Assembly (NCBI RefSeq): GCF_000764495.1
Contig: NZ_JRLB01000024.1
Span: 6-64,005 of the forward strand
From: Nitrincola sp. A-D6
GTDB taxonomy: Bacteria > Pseudomonadota > Gammaproteobacteria > Pseudomonadales > Balneatricaceae
DNA length: 64,000 bases
Direction: 5' to 3'
The translations under genes and the position numbers were made by a program. Shown here one piece after another: positions 27,927-38,564 of the stretch (position 1 is the first letter of the stretch; each line of letters opens with the position of its first letter). Under the pieces are notes generated by a model. The model was not told where the DNA came from. It was given only the letters and a program-made list of their open reading frames with translations, and did no database searches.

Positions 27927-28934
27927 TTAGTCGAGTGACTTCATAGCATCGTAAACAACGTGGGTATAAGCACCTTCGGGTACTTTGGAGATGACCGGTG
28001 AGGAGTCGCTGCTGAGCAGTACTTCAACGGTACGATCAAAGGCGGCTGGATCAAGGTAACCTATGCCTTCTTCACTGCTGCTGAGCAGTTTGGCGACTTC
28101 GGTCATCATCCGCACCTGATGGGCTTCAGTCTGAGCGCCGGAATCGTCGTTTTCCAATACGATCATGGCTGCGGCTTCAGGATTCTCTTTCGCCCATTCC
28201 CAGCCCTGTACTGTGGCTTTCAGAAAACGTGCCAGGGCATCCACTTTGTCTGGATCTTCCAGGGTGCTTTCCAACACATATAAACCATCTTCCAGCGTAG
28301 CTACGCCACCATCTTCATAAGGGAAAAGAGTCAGGAATTCCGGTGTCAGACCACCATCGAGTACCTGGCCGTATTCGTTATAAGTCATGGTGGACACGCA
28401 ATCCGCCTGGCCATTGAACAGTGGATCAACATTGAAGCCCTGACGCAGTACGGTCACGCCTGTGTCTCCACCAGTGGTTTCATAACCGAGTTGTGACATC
28501 CAACTGAGGAAGGGGTATTCGTTGCCTGAGAACCACACCCCCAGGGTTTTGCCTGGGAAGTCTTCGGGTGTTTCAATACCGCTGGATTTCAGGCAGGTCA
28601 GCATCATCCCGGAGCGCTCATAGATCTGGGCGATGTTTACCAGTGGCAGGCCGCGTTCACGTGTTGCCAGTGCGGATGGCAGCCAGTCGACGACGACATC
28701 AGCGCCACCGCCAGCCAGCACCTGTGCCGGAGCGATATCCGGACCACCGGGTTTAATGGTCAGGTCGATACCAGCCTGTTGATAAAAGCCCTGATCCAGT
28801 GCGGCATAGTAACCGGCAAACTGAGCCTGGGTGACCCATTTCAGTTGCAACGTCAGCGGGTCGTTGGCCTGAGCAGAAAAAGTAGCCGCCATTAAGGCGA
28901 TACCGGCCGCGGTTGAGATGATATTTTTTTTCAT
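27927..28934 (-). CDS. ABC transporter substrate-binding protein, NMT1/ThiY type
   Basis: 335 residues with a Sec signal peptide (about 1-23, ending TFSAQA) and the NMT1/SsuA-like fold starting LTLQLKWVTQAQFAGYYAALDQGFYQQAG. Proteins with this opening bind pyrimidine-like ligands such as hydroxymethylpyrimidine precursors or riboflavin-like compounds. In the periplasm it would capture the substrate for the two permeases and the ATPase encoded next to it. Last gene of the leftward operon that begins with dihydropyrimidinase, which suggests a pyrimidine or its reduced derivative as ligand. Confidence 0.8.
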   Translation of the reverse strand: MKKNIISTAAGIALMAATFSAQANDPLTLQLKWVTQAQFAGYYAALDQGFYQQAGIDLTIKPGGPDIAPAQVLAGGGADVVVDWLPSALATRERGLPLVNIAQIYERSGMMLTCLKSSGIETPEDFPGKTLGVWFSGNEYPFLSWMSQLGYETTGGDTGVTVLRQGFNVDPLFNGQADCVSTMTYNEYGQVLDGGLTPEFLTLFPYEDGGVATLEDGLYVLESTLEDPDKVDALARFLKATVQGWEWAKENPEAAAMIVLENDDSGAQTEAHQVRMMTEVAKLLSSSEEGIGYLDPAAFDRTVEVLLSSDSSPVISKVPEGAYTHVVYDAMKSLD

Positions 28935-28992
28935 TGTCGTGCCTCATTTGACTAGGTTTCAATAAAGTTTTAGATAAACATTTAGGTAAAAC

Positions 28993-29943
28993 TTAACGTC
29001 CGCTGCGCACGGACGGGTGCCAGAAGGTGACTCGTCGTTCCAGTAGAGCAAGGGCGCCATAGCTCAAAGAGCCTGCCAAAGCGGCCACGAAAATGGTTGC
29101 CCAGACCATATCCATGTTCATCCGGCCCACTTCGGCGGAGATCCTGAAGCCCATGCCGACAATCGGTGTGCCAAAAAACTCGGCGACGATTGCACCGATC
29201 AGTGCCAGGGTTGAATTCAGTTTTAGCGCGTTAAATATGAACGGCATGGCTTGGGGTAGCTGATTTTTGAAGAAGATTTGCCCCTTACCGGCGGCATAGG
29301 TATGCATCAGATCGGCATGCAGTGGATCGACCGAGCGCAGTCCCGCCAGGGTATTAATCAACATGGGGAAGAAGGTCATGATCACCACCACGGCGGCTTT
29401 GGATTGCCAGTCAAAACCGAACCACATCACCATAATCGGGGCAATGCCGATGATCGGGATGGAAGCCATGAAGTTGCCCAGCGGCAGCAGGCCTTTTTGC
29501 AGGAAGGCATTGCGAACCACCAGCTTGGCGGTGATAAAGCCCAGACCGCAACCCATCACATAACCGGCTACCACCGCCTTAAGGTAGGTCTGCTGAAAGT
29601 CGGCCCAAAGCAGCGGCAGGTTATTGCCCAGGGTGATAAACACCTGTGTCGGCGCTGGCATCAGCACCATGGGCACATCAAAGCCGCGAACGATGGCTTC
29701 CCAGACCAGCAGAATCATCATGCCAAACAGTGCAGGCACCGCCAGTTTGCAGGGCTTTGACCACTGGCTAGGGCTATCGACCACCTGGGTCATACGGCTC
29801 ATCAGATAGCCTGCGGCAAACAGTGATAACAATAACAGTGGTAACAGAAAGCTGCCCTGGTAAAAGCCATTTGGCAGTATCAGCACCAGAGTAATCTTTA
29901 CCAGTAACAGTGCAATTGCCAGCAAGGTAAGCAGAGTTTTCAT
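28993..29943 (-). CDS. ABC transporter permease
   Basis: 316 residues, about seven transmembrane segments, with the BPD_transp_1 domain in the C-terminal two thirds. The cytoplasmic EAA-type loop reads LRSVDPLHADLMHTYAAGKGQIFFKNQLPQ in segments, the site that docks the ATPase. One of two permeases in this operon; the stop of the other overlaps its ATG. Forms the membrane channel with its partner for the NMT1-type binding protein. Confidence 0.8.
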   Translation of the reverse strand: MKTLLTLLAIALLLVKITLVLILPNGFYQGSFLLPLLLLSLFAAGYLMSRMTQVVDSPSQWSKPCKLAVPALFGMMILLVWEAIVRGFDVPMVLMPAPTQVFITLGNNLPLLWADFQQTYLKAVVAGYVMGCGLGFITAKLVVRNAFLQKGLLPLGNFMASIPIIGIAPIMVMWFGFDWQSKAAVVVIMTFFPMLINTLAGLRSVDPLHADLMHTYAAGKGQIFFKNQLPQAMPFIFNALKLNSTLALIGAIVAEFFGTPIVGMGFRISAEVGRMNMDMVWATIFVAALAGSLSYGALALLERRVTFWHPSVRSGR

Positions 29944-30826
29944 CAGGAGAGACCTCGTCTGAGCAGAATAAAGCGTTCAGCCAGTCCGACCAGGGTGATC
30001 AGTACCCAGCCAAGCAAGGCCGACATCACCAGCGCAGACCAGATCTGCACGGTTTGACCGTAGTAGGAGCCGCTAAGCAGGCGTGCTCCCAGTCCACCCT
30101 GGGCACCGGTAGGCAGTTCAGCGACGATGGCACCGACCAGTGCCGCCGCAATGCCGATTTTCAAGCTGGCGAACAGATAGGGTTGTGCTGAAAACCAGCG
30201 CAGCTTCCAGAACATCTGCTGGGTACTGGCGTTATAAGTGATCATCAGTTCGGTATGCAGTTTGTCAGCTGAGCGCAGCCCCTTGACCATGCCGATAACC
30301 ACCGGGAAAAACGACAGGTACATGGAGATGATGGCTTTGGGCAGTATGCCGGTCACGTTCATGGAACCCAGCACCACGACGACGATGGGTGCTATCGCCA
30401 GAATGGGTACAGTCTGCGAGGCGATAACCCAGGGCATCAAACTGGTGTCCAGGGTGCGGTTGTGTACGATGCCTACGGCGATCAGAATGCCCAGCACTGA
30501 ACCGAGAAAAAAGCCAGAAGAGTGGTGTTTAGCGTGATCTGGGTATGGTAAAGCAGCGAGCGTTTAGAGGTGATGGCATTGTTGAAAATGCTGTCGTACA
30601 GCTCGTACGCCACTTGATGCGGTACAGGAAGTGGTGGGCGCTGTATGCTGTAGGCGCCTTCAAAAATCTGCGTGTAAGACCAGCTCTGACCGGTGCGCTC
30701 GAGCATATTGATCATCTGGTTACCGTTCATCAGCAGCGCGGCGATGTACCAGATAATGATGATCGCGATCACCAGCACCAGGACTGCGAACCACTGCTTG
30801 TTTGTGAGTTGTTTTAGCGTCGTCAT
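29943..30826 (-). pseudogene. ABC transporter permease (one frameshift)
   Basis: Two frames join at a T-run on the coding strand (A6 at 30507-30512). One more T changes the break LLAFFSVQCW into LLAFFLGSVLGILIAVG, the expected transmembrane segment. The restored protein has about 294 residues, six transmembrane helices and an EAA loop (LRSADKLHTELMITYNAS region). Second permease of the pyrimidine-linked ABC transporter; it overlaps the ATPase gene by four bases and the other permease by one. Confidence 0.75.
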
Positions 30827-31662
30827 AGCTCGGCTACCTCAATCGATCTGATGATCAGTGGCCAATGCCTGACGTATCTCGCAGCCAGCGCCGTAAAGGC
30901 TTGGGTATCCCGCAGCGCCAAGGTCTTGTCACGTGGCAGTGGACTTTCAATCACCTTGACGATGCGTCCAGGTCGGGGAGACATCACCACAATATGCGTG
31001 GACAGTAACACCGCTTCGGGAATGGAGTGGGTCACGAACACCACGGTCTTGCCGGTTGCCTGCCAGATTTTCAGCAGTTCTATGTTTAAGTGATCACGGG
31101 TGATCTCATCCAGCGCGCCGAAGGGTTCGTCCATCAGCAGTAGCTCTGGTTCCAGGCACAAGGCCCGGGCAATGGAAGCACGCTGTTGCATACCGCCAGA
31201 CAGTTGCCAGGGGAATTTGTGTTTGAAGTCCTGCAAGCCGACCATGCCAAGGTATTTGTCGATCTGCGCGTTGCGATGCGCTTTGGATTGCGCCGAGATC
31301 TCCATAGGCAGAGCGCAGTTACTGGCGATGCTGCGCCAGGGGAACAGGGCCGGGGCCTGAAACACATAGCCGTACAGGCGGTTCAGGCGGGCATCCTCTG
31401 GTGAGGTGCCACCGACCTGAATCTGCCCACCCGTCGGGTGCTCCAGATCGGCAATCACACGCAGCAAGGTGGTTTTACCGCAACCGGATGGGCCGATGAA
31501 GGAGACAAAATCACCTTCGTGAATCGTCAGGTCGATATCAGACAGTGCATGCACCGGCCCGTCGTTAGTTTCAAAGACTAACGACAGCTGGTCGATAGCG
31601 ATCATTTGCCTGTGGCTTCTGGGTTTGCTGCTTAGCTCAGTAAGGTTTTCTACAGCCTGCAT
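30823..31662 (-). CDS. ABC transporter ATP-binding protein
   Basis: 279 residues: Walker A GPSGCGKTTLL, Q-loop YGYVFQAPALFPW, signature LSGGMQQRASIARAL, Walker B LLLMDEPFGALDE and H-loop VTHSIPEA are all intact. It is of the TauB/SsuB nitrate/sulfonate subgroup, the normal partner of NMT1-type binding proteins. Located between dihydropyrimidinase (13 bases upstream) and the permeases. Confidence 0.85.
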   Translation of the reverse strand: MQAVENLTELSSKPRSHRQMIAIDQLSLVFETNDGPVHALSDIDLTIHEGDFVSFIGPSGCGKTTLLRVIADLEHPTGGQIQVGGTSPEDARLNRLYGYVFQAPALFPWRSIASNCALPMEISAQSKAHRNAQIDKYLGMVGLQDFKHKFPWQLSGGMQQRASIARALCLEPELLLMDEPFGALDEITRDHLNIELLKIWQATGKTVVFVTHSIPEAVLLSTHIVVMSPRPGRIVKVIESPLPRDKTLALRDTQAFTALAARYVRHWPLIIRSIEVAEL

Positions 31663-31675
31663 AACGGGTTTCCTT

Positions 31676-33187
<1,512 letters not shown>

Positions 33188-33213
33188 CTATACCTGGAGT
33201 GCAATGCAATTAT

Positions 33214-33229
33214 CTGACCATTTGGACAG
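33214..33229. promoter_or_regulatory. RutR-type operator, pydB / amidohydrolase intergenic
   Basis: CTGACCATTTGGACAG is close to the known RutR palindrome TTGACCA-N2-TGGTCAA (one asymmetric position in the right half). It lies between the divergent pydB and amidohydrolase genes. The remaining ~360 bases of this intergenic region are AT-rich; I see no gene in them. Confidence 0.6.
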
Positions 33230-33589
33230 GAGGTTAGTGATATTTGTTTTAATTCATTGTTAGTAATAGGGTTTTATTTTTTATTGTCTGAGCGCTACGG
33301 CAAGGCTGAGGGCAGGCTGATTTTTGTTCTGCACAATCACGGGGCTGAGTGGGCTAAAAAAGTGCATTTTTACATAGGCTGCATAGGCGGATAGCTACTG
33401 CAAGGAAATACTCGCTGACAGGTTTTGTATATTTGTTCTTATAAAACATTAAATTAAGTAAATAATTACAAACTTCCTGTCCTTATGGTCAAAACTTTGC
33501 ATGTGACTGCTGCAAACAACCTGTCCGGGTGGCTTGCTGTCCAGGATGGATATTGACAATACAAGTCTGATAACAAGCAGAAGGGTGTG

Positions 33590-34882
33590 ATGATGAAACC
33601 TGTGAAGGTAAACAAAGCGCGTTTATGGGACAGTCTCATGGAGATGGCCAAAATTGGTGCAACGGAGAAAGGCGGGTGTTGCCGACTGGCGCTGACCGAT
33701 CTGGATAGACAGGCTCGTGATCTATATATCCGTTGGGCAGAAGAAGCCGGTTGCAGCATCCGTGTCGATGCCGTGGGCAATATTATGGCGACCCGTCCGG
33801 GTGAAGATATGAGTTTGCCTCCAGTGGGTACGGGCAGTCATCTGGATACTCAGCCAACTGGCGGTAAGTACGATGGTGTGTTTGGTGTGCTGTCTGGATT
33901 GGAGGTGGTGCGTAGCCTGAATGACCATGGCATCAAGACGCGTCACCCGGTCGAAATTTCAGTCTGGACTAATGAGGAAGGTTCACGTTTTGCGCCAGCG
34001 ATGATGGGATCGGGCGTGGTGTCAGGGCGTTTTACCCTGCAGGAAATACTGGATAAAACCGATGTCGACGGTATTCGTTTGGGTGATGAGCTGGAGCGAA
34101 TCGGCTATGCCGGTGATACGCCGGTGACCGGGCGTCAGTACCATGCCTTCTTTGAAACCCATATTGAGCAGGGCCCTTATCTGGAAGCCGAAAACAAGGT
34201 AATCGGCGTAGTCACCGGTGGGCAAGGGCAGCGCTGGTATGATGTCGAACTGACCGGACAGGAATCCCATGCCGGTACCACGCCGATGCATCTGCGTACG
34301 GATGCCTTAACTTGTGCTTCTTCACTGATACTGGCGGTTCAGGCCATTGCGCAGCAGCATAAACCGGGTTGTGGCACAGTAGGTTTTATGCAGGTGATGC
34401 CCAATTCGCGCAACACCATACCGGGTAAAATTAACCTGAGTGTCGATCTGCGTCACCCGGATGATGCGCAACTCAGTGCCATGGATGCCGAATTGACCAA
34501 GACCGTTGAGCAATTGATAGCTGACACGGGTGTACGAATAGAACTGAAACCCATCTGGTACTACGCGCCGATTCCATTTGATAAATACTGTATCGAAGCG
34601 GTGCGGGATTCAGCGGCCGATCTGGGCTATAGTCATATGGATATCATTGCTGGCGCCGGCCATGACGCCTGTTATGTGTCCGATTTTGCGCCAACCAGTA
34701 TGGTGTTTACCCCTTGTTTAAATGGTATCAGTCACAATGAAATTGAATCCACAACACCGGAAGAGTGTGAAGCGGGTTGCTCGGTATTGCTGAATGCCAT
34801 GCTGCGTATGGCTGAGGTGGTGTCGGCTGACACGGACCTGGAAGAGGAAACCCTGGTGCTGCATCGGGTGGGTGAGCTGTAA
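33590..34882 (+). CDS. Zn-dependent amidohydrolase, beta-ureidopropionase / N-carbamoyl-amino acid hydrolase
   Basis: About 430 residues of the M20 amidase group. GTGSHLDTQPTGGKYDGVFGVL gives the first metal His and bridging Asp, WTNEEGSRF the catalytic Glu pair, FFETHIEQG another ligand, and GAGHDACY/GISHNEIE the late His sites. It would hydrolyse N-carbamoyl-beta-alanine to beta-alanine, CO2 and ammonia, the third step of the reductive pathway; in this setting it takes the place of PydC. Start ambiguous among GTG 33587, ATG 33590 and ATG 33593, behind GAAGGG. Divergent from pydB, sharing the RutR-type site. Confidence 0.8.
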   Translation: MMKPVKVNKARLWDSLMEMAKIGATEKGGCCRLALTDLDRQARDLYIRWAEEAGCSIRVDAVGNIMATRPGEDMSLPPVGTGSHLDTQPTGGKYDGVFGVLSGLEVVRSLNDHGIKTRHPVEISVWTNEEGSRFAPAMMGSGVVSGRFTLQEILDKTDVDGIRLGDELERIGYAGDTPVTGRQYHAFFETHIEQGPYLEAENKVIGVVTGGQGQRWYDVELTGQESHAGTTPMHLRTDALTCASSLILAVQAIAQQHKPGCGTVGFMQVMPNSRNTIPGKINLSVDLRHPDDAQLSAMDAELTKTVEQLIADTGVRIELKPIWYYAPIPFDKYCIEAVRDSAADLGYSHMDIIAGAGHDACYVSDFAPTSMVFTPCLNGISHNEIESTTPEECEAGCSVLLNAMLRMAEVVSADTDLEEETLVLHRVGEL

Positions 34883-34890
34883 CGGCTCAT

Positions 34891-35544
34891 TCACACCTGA
34901 TTGATGCCACAGCCTTTCAGCACCATACGGATAATCAGGTCTGCTCCCTCGTTGTAGTCCTGATCATCCAGCTCCGTTTTACCTAGCAGAATGCTGCTCT
35001 GTACCTGGAAGTCGGCATAAGCCTGGGTCGTAGACCAGAGCATAAACATCAAGTGCTCCGGGCTTACCGGGTCCATCCATTTCTTCAATATCCATTGGCG
35101 AAACACCTGACAGGTGGTCTGGAACTGATCCTTTAGATCGGTTTCCAGCTGCTCTTTCAGATAGGGCGCGCCATGCAGCACTTCGGCGGCAAAAATCCGT
35201 GATGCATGCGGATGCTCTTTGGACTGGCGTATTTTCTTGACGATATAACTGCGCAGCGCATCCCTGGGGTGCTGATCTTCGGTCATATCATTCATGCTCA
35301 GCATCCAAATCGACAGGATATTGCTCAGTACTCGCTTATACAGGGCTTCTTTGGTGTGAAAATAATACAACACATTGGCTTTTGGCAGGTTGGCTTCTTT
35401 GGCGATGGCTTGAATGGTGGTGCCGTTGTAGCCGTTGTCACTGAACAGGCGTTCGGCAACCTTCAGAATATGTTCGGAGTTGTCCTTGCGGATTCTCGCC
35501 AGACTGCGTCGTACCGGTTTGCTGGATTGCTTTTTTACACTCAT
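34891..35544 (-). CDS. rutR: RutR-like TetR-family repressor
   Basis: 217 residues: the TetR helix-turn-helix (ILKVAERLFSDNGYNGTTIQAIAKEANLPKANVLYYFHTKEALY) spans about 24-66, followed by a ligand-binding domain of the RutR/YcdC type (IFAAEVLHGAP, WILKKWMDPVSPEHLMFMLWSTTQAYADF). RutR in E. coli senses uracil and controls pyrimidine degradation. Here two matching palindromes at 33214 and 35736 lie in the promoters on either side. The start at 35544 is chosen by homology. Located between the two halves of the catabolic locus. Confidence 0.8.
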   Translation of the reverse strand: MSVKKQSSKPVRRSLARIRKDNSEHILKVAERLFSDNGYNGTTIQAIAKEANLPKANVLYYFHTKEALYKRVLSNILSIWMLSMNDMTEDQHPRDALRSYIVKKIRQSKEHPHASRIFAAEVLHGAPYLKEQLETDLKDQFQTTCQVFRQWILKKWMDPVSPEHLMFMLWSTTQAYADFQVQSSILLGKTELDDQDYNEGADLIIRMVLKGCGINQV

Positions 35545-35735
35545 GTTCGGACTGAATTCGCTGCAAACTGCACCATGTCTGGCGCATAAATAGGGTGTGA
35601 TGCCTGAAAAGAGTGCAGAAAAAATCATCTCGTAGCAAGCACCAAGCTGAAAATTTATCCAGTTTTTGGCTTGTATTACTTTCGTACAGGGGCATAAATA
35701 TTATTTAAATCAATTAATTGTCTGGTTAATTAAAA

Positions 35736-35761
35736 ATCTTCTGACCAAATGGTCAGAAGAT
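35736..35761. promoter_or_regulatory. RutR-type operator upstream of preT
   Basis: Perfect 26-base palindrome with the core CTGACCAAATGGTCAG, extended by ATCTT/AAGAT on both sides. It matches TTGACCA-N2-TGGTCAA in 12 of 14 fixed positions. It lies between divergent rutR and preT. Confidence 0.7.
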
Positions 35762-35837
35762 GGCACAGAGTCTGCATTCCATAGAGCCATAACAACGATG
35801 AACCTGACTGTGTTAGTGATAACCGGAGAACCTGACA

Positions 35838-37187
35838 ATGAGCCTTCAACCGCCGGTGACCAAGATGTCACCTCCACAGGATATTGATCAGTATTTTACT
35901 GATATCCATCCACCGCTGACTGGCAGGCAAGCCTTGCTGGAAAGTGCACGCTGCTTGTACTGTTATGACGCACCCTGTATCAAAGCCTGTCCGAGTGACA
36001 TCAATATCCCCAGCTTTATTCAGCAGATCCATTCCGACAACCTGCAAGGGGCGGCCCAGACTATTTACGCCAGTAATATTCTCGGTGGCAGTTGTGCGCG
36101 GGTGTGTCCAACCGAGATTTTGTGTGAACAAGCCTGTGTCCGAAATAAGGAAGCTGAATGTGCGCCGGTATTGATCGGCTTGCTGCAGCGCTATGCCACC
36201 GATCATGCGGAATATGCTGGCCATCCGTTTAGCCGTGCAGCCGATACTGGCAAACGCGTGGCGGTAGTGGGCGCCGGTCCTGCCGGTCTGAGCTGTGCTC
36301 ACCGTCTGGCGATGAAAGGGCATCAGGTCGAGATTTTTGAAGCCAGCGAAAAGCCCGGTGGCTTAAATGAATACGGTATTGCCCGCTACAAAATGACCGA
36401 TGCCTTTGCGGCACGTGAAGTCGAGTTTGTGCTGAGTATCGGTGGTATTACCCTACACACCCACAAGGCTTTGGGACGAGATGTGAGTCTGGCTGAATTG
36501 CAGTCCGGCTTTGATGCCGTATTCCTGGGTATAGGATTGCAGGGCACCCGCAAATTGCTGCTGGAGCATGAATCAGCCAAAGGGGTTGTGGATGCGGTGG
36601 ATTATATTCGGGAGTTGCGCCAGGCATCTGATCTGAGTCAGATCTCAGTGCCTCAACGTGCTGTGGTGATTGGCGCGGGTAATACCGCTATCGATATCGC
36701 CTGTCAGTTGCGTCGCCTGGGTTGTGAAGAGGTCACACTGGCCTACCGTCGTGGCGAGGAAAGCATGAGTGCAACCGGGCATGAACAGCAGATCGCCCGG
36801 GATCATCAGGTGCGTATTTGCACCTGGAGCCGCCCGGAACTGTTGTTGCTTAATGAACAGGGTGAGTTGCAAGGACTGCAACTGCGCCGCACTCGGTTCG
36901 AAGCGGGTGAGCTGGTGGATACAGATCAAGCCTTCACGCTGCCATGTGATGCTTTGTTCAAGGCTGTCGGACAGACACTTGTACTGCCAGAAGACGAAAT
37001 GCAGCAACAGCTTCAGATCGAGGACGGAAAACTCTGGATCGATGCGCAATTTCGCACTCCATTGGACAAGGTGTTTGCCGGGGGAGATTGTACCTCTGTA
37101 GGTCAGGATCTGACAGTCGAGGCCGTGCAGCAGGGCAAGCTGGCGGCCGAATCCATCCATCAACTACTGATGCCTGTTCAGGCCTAA
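35838..37187 (+). CDS. preT: NAD-dependent dihydropyrimidine dehydrogenase subunit PreT
   Basis: 449 residues. N-terminal iron-sulfur domain with cysteines in CLYCYDAPCIKACPSDINIP and CARVCPTEILCEQACVR, then FAD binding (VAVVGAGPAGLSCAHRLA) and NAD binding (VVIGAGNTAIDIACQL). Its ending FAGGDCTSVGQDLTVEAVQQGKLAAE is typical. It feeds electrons from NADH to PreA for reduction of uracil or thymine to the dihydro form. The PreA gene follows after 15 bases. Preceded by the RutR-type site. Confidence 0.9.
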   Translation: MSLQPPVTKMSPPQDIDQYFTDIHPPLTGRQALLESARCLYCYDAPCIKACPSDINIPSFIQQIHSDNLQGAAQTIYASNILGGSCARVCPTEILCEQACVRNKEAECAPVLIGLLQRYATDHAEYAGHPFSRAADTGKRVAVVGAGPAGLSCAHRLAMKGHQVEIFEASEKPGGLNEYGIARYKMTDAFAAREVEFVLSIGGITLHTHKALGRDVSLAELQSGFDAVFLGIGLQGTRKLLLEHESAKGVVDAVDYIRELRQASDLSQISVPQRAVVIGAGNTAIDIACQLRRLGCEEVTLAYRRGEESMSATGHEQQIARDHQVRICTWSRPELLLLNEQGELQGLQLRRTRFEAGELVDTDQAFTLPCDALFKAVGQTLVLPEDEMQQQLQIEDGKLWIDAQFRTPLDKVFAGGDCTSVGQDLTVEAVQQGKLAAESIHQLLMPVQA

Positions 37188-37202
37188 TCCGGGAGATTTA
37201 TT

Positions 37203-38477
37203 ATGGCTAATTTATTCACACGCTTTGCCGGAATCGAATCACCCAATCCCTTTTGGCTGGCATCGGCTCCACCTACAGATAAAGCCTACAATGTCGAGCG
37301 TGCTTTTGAGGCCGGTTGGGGTGGGGTGGTCTGGAAAACCCTGGGCGAAGATCCCGCCGCTGTTAACGTTTCATCACGCTATTCAGCCATCTACGATGCC
37401 ACTGGGCAGGTCACCGGGTTCAACAATATTGAACTGATTACCGATCGTAGTCTGGAGATCAACCTGCGCGAGATTGAAGCGGTCAAAAAAACACTGGCCG
37501 GATCGGGCTTGGTAGTCTCGCTGATGGTGCCTTGTGAAGAAGAGTCCTGGAAAACCATTGTTAAACTCGTCGAACAGACGGGGGCGGATGGTCTGGAGCT
37601 AAACTTCGGCTGTCCACACGGCATGCCGGAGCGTGGTATGGGGGCGGCGGTCGGCCAGGTACCTGAGTTTGTCGAGATGGTGACACGCTGGTGCAAGACC
37701 TACAGCCGTTTGCCGGTGATCGTCAAGCTCACGCCTAATATCACTGATATCCGCTTCTCCGCGCGTGCAGCCCATGCCGGTGGTGCGGATGCGGTGTCGC
37801 TGATTAACACCATCAACTCCATCACCGGTATCGATCTGGATCAGATGGTCGCCCGACCGATTGTGGATGGTAAAAGCACCCATGGTGGCTATTGTGGTCC
37901 GGCGGTGAAGCCGATTGCGCTGAACATGGTGTCGGAAATTGCCCGAGATCCACAGACACAGGGGCTGCCGATCTCCGGTATCGGGGGTATCAGTACCTGG
38001 CGGGATGCGGCTGAATTTATTGCGTTGGGTGCAGGTTCCGTACAGGTTTGTACCGCCGCGATGGTGCATGGTTTTCGTATCGTCACCGAAATGCAGGATG
38101 GTCTGAGTCGCTGGATGGACAGCAAGGGCTACCAGAGCCTGGAGGATTTTCGGGGTCTGGCGGTGCCCAACACCACCGACTGGAAATACCTGAATATGAA
38201 CTACAAGATCGTTGCCAGCATCGATCAGCAAAGCTGTATTGGTTGCGGACGCTGTTACATCAGCTGTGAAGATACCTCGCACCAGGCGATCAGTCTGACG
38301 CCCAAAGCTGATGGAACTAATCAATTCGACATTATCGAATCCGAATGTGTGGGTTGTAATCTGTGCGAGATCACCTGTCCGGTGGATAACTGCATCACCA
38401 TGGTGCGTAAAGAGGCTGATAAACCCTATATGAATTGGCTGAATGATCCGCGCAACCCCTATGGTGATGCGCGTTAG
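37203..38477 (+). CDS. preA: NAD-dependent dihydropyrimidine dehydrogenase subunit PreA
   Basis: 424 residues: FMN-binding TIM barrel of the dihydroorotate dehydrogenase type (NPFWLASAPPTDK, LNFGCPHGMPERGMG with the catalytic Cys, GIGGISTWRDA) followed by two 4Fe-4S clusters, CIGCGRCYISCEDTSH and CVGCNLCEITCPVDNC. It carries the pyrimidine-reducing site. Works as a heteromer with PreT, whose gene lies immediately upstream with a GGGAG ribosome site between. Same transcription unit as the permease and deaminase genes downstream. Confidence 0.9.
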   Translation: MANLFTRFAGIESPNPFWLASAPPTDKAYNVERAFEAGWGGVVWKTLGEDPAAVNVSSRYSAIYDATGQVTGFNNIELITDRSLEINLREIEAVKKTLAGSGLVVSLMVPCEEESWKTIVKLVEQTGADGLELNFGCPHGMPERGMGAAVGQVPEFVEMVTRWCKTYSRLPVIVKLTPNITDIRFSARAAHAGGADAVSLINTINSITGIDLDQMVARPIVDGKSTHGGYCGPAVKPIALNMVSEIARDPQTQGLPISGIGGISTWRDAAEFIALGAGSVQVCTAAMVHGFRIVTEMQDGLSRWMDSKGYQSLEDFRGLAVPNTTDWKYLNMNYKIVASIDQQSCIGCGRCYISCEDTSHQAISLTPKADGTNQFDIIESECVGCNLCEITCPVDNCITMVRKEADKPYMNWLNDPRNPYGDAR

Positions 38478-38564
38478 TTGAATTGTCGGGTGTGTTGTTA
38501 TTGATGGCATACCCTTTGCTGTTAAATCCAATGATTTAGCCTGAATTAAACAGAGGATCCTGTA

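Noticed and set aside
37599-38531. 310-codon minus-strand frame opposite preA
   Set aside because: Long only because of codon bias on the opposite strand; His/Thr-rich low-quality composition, and preA is certain.
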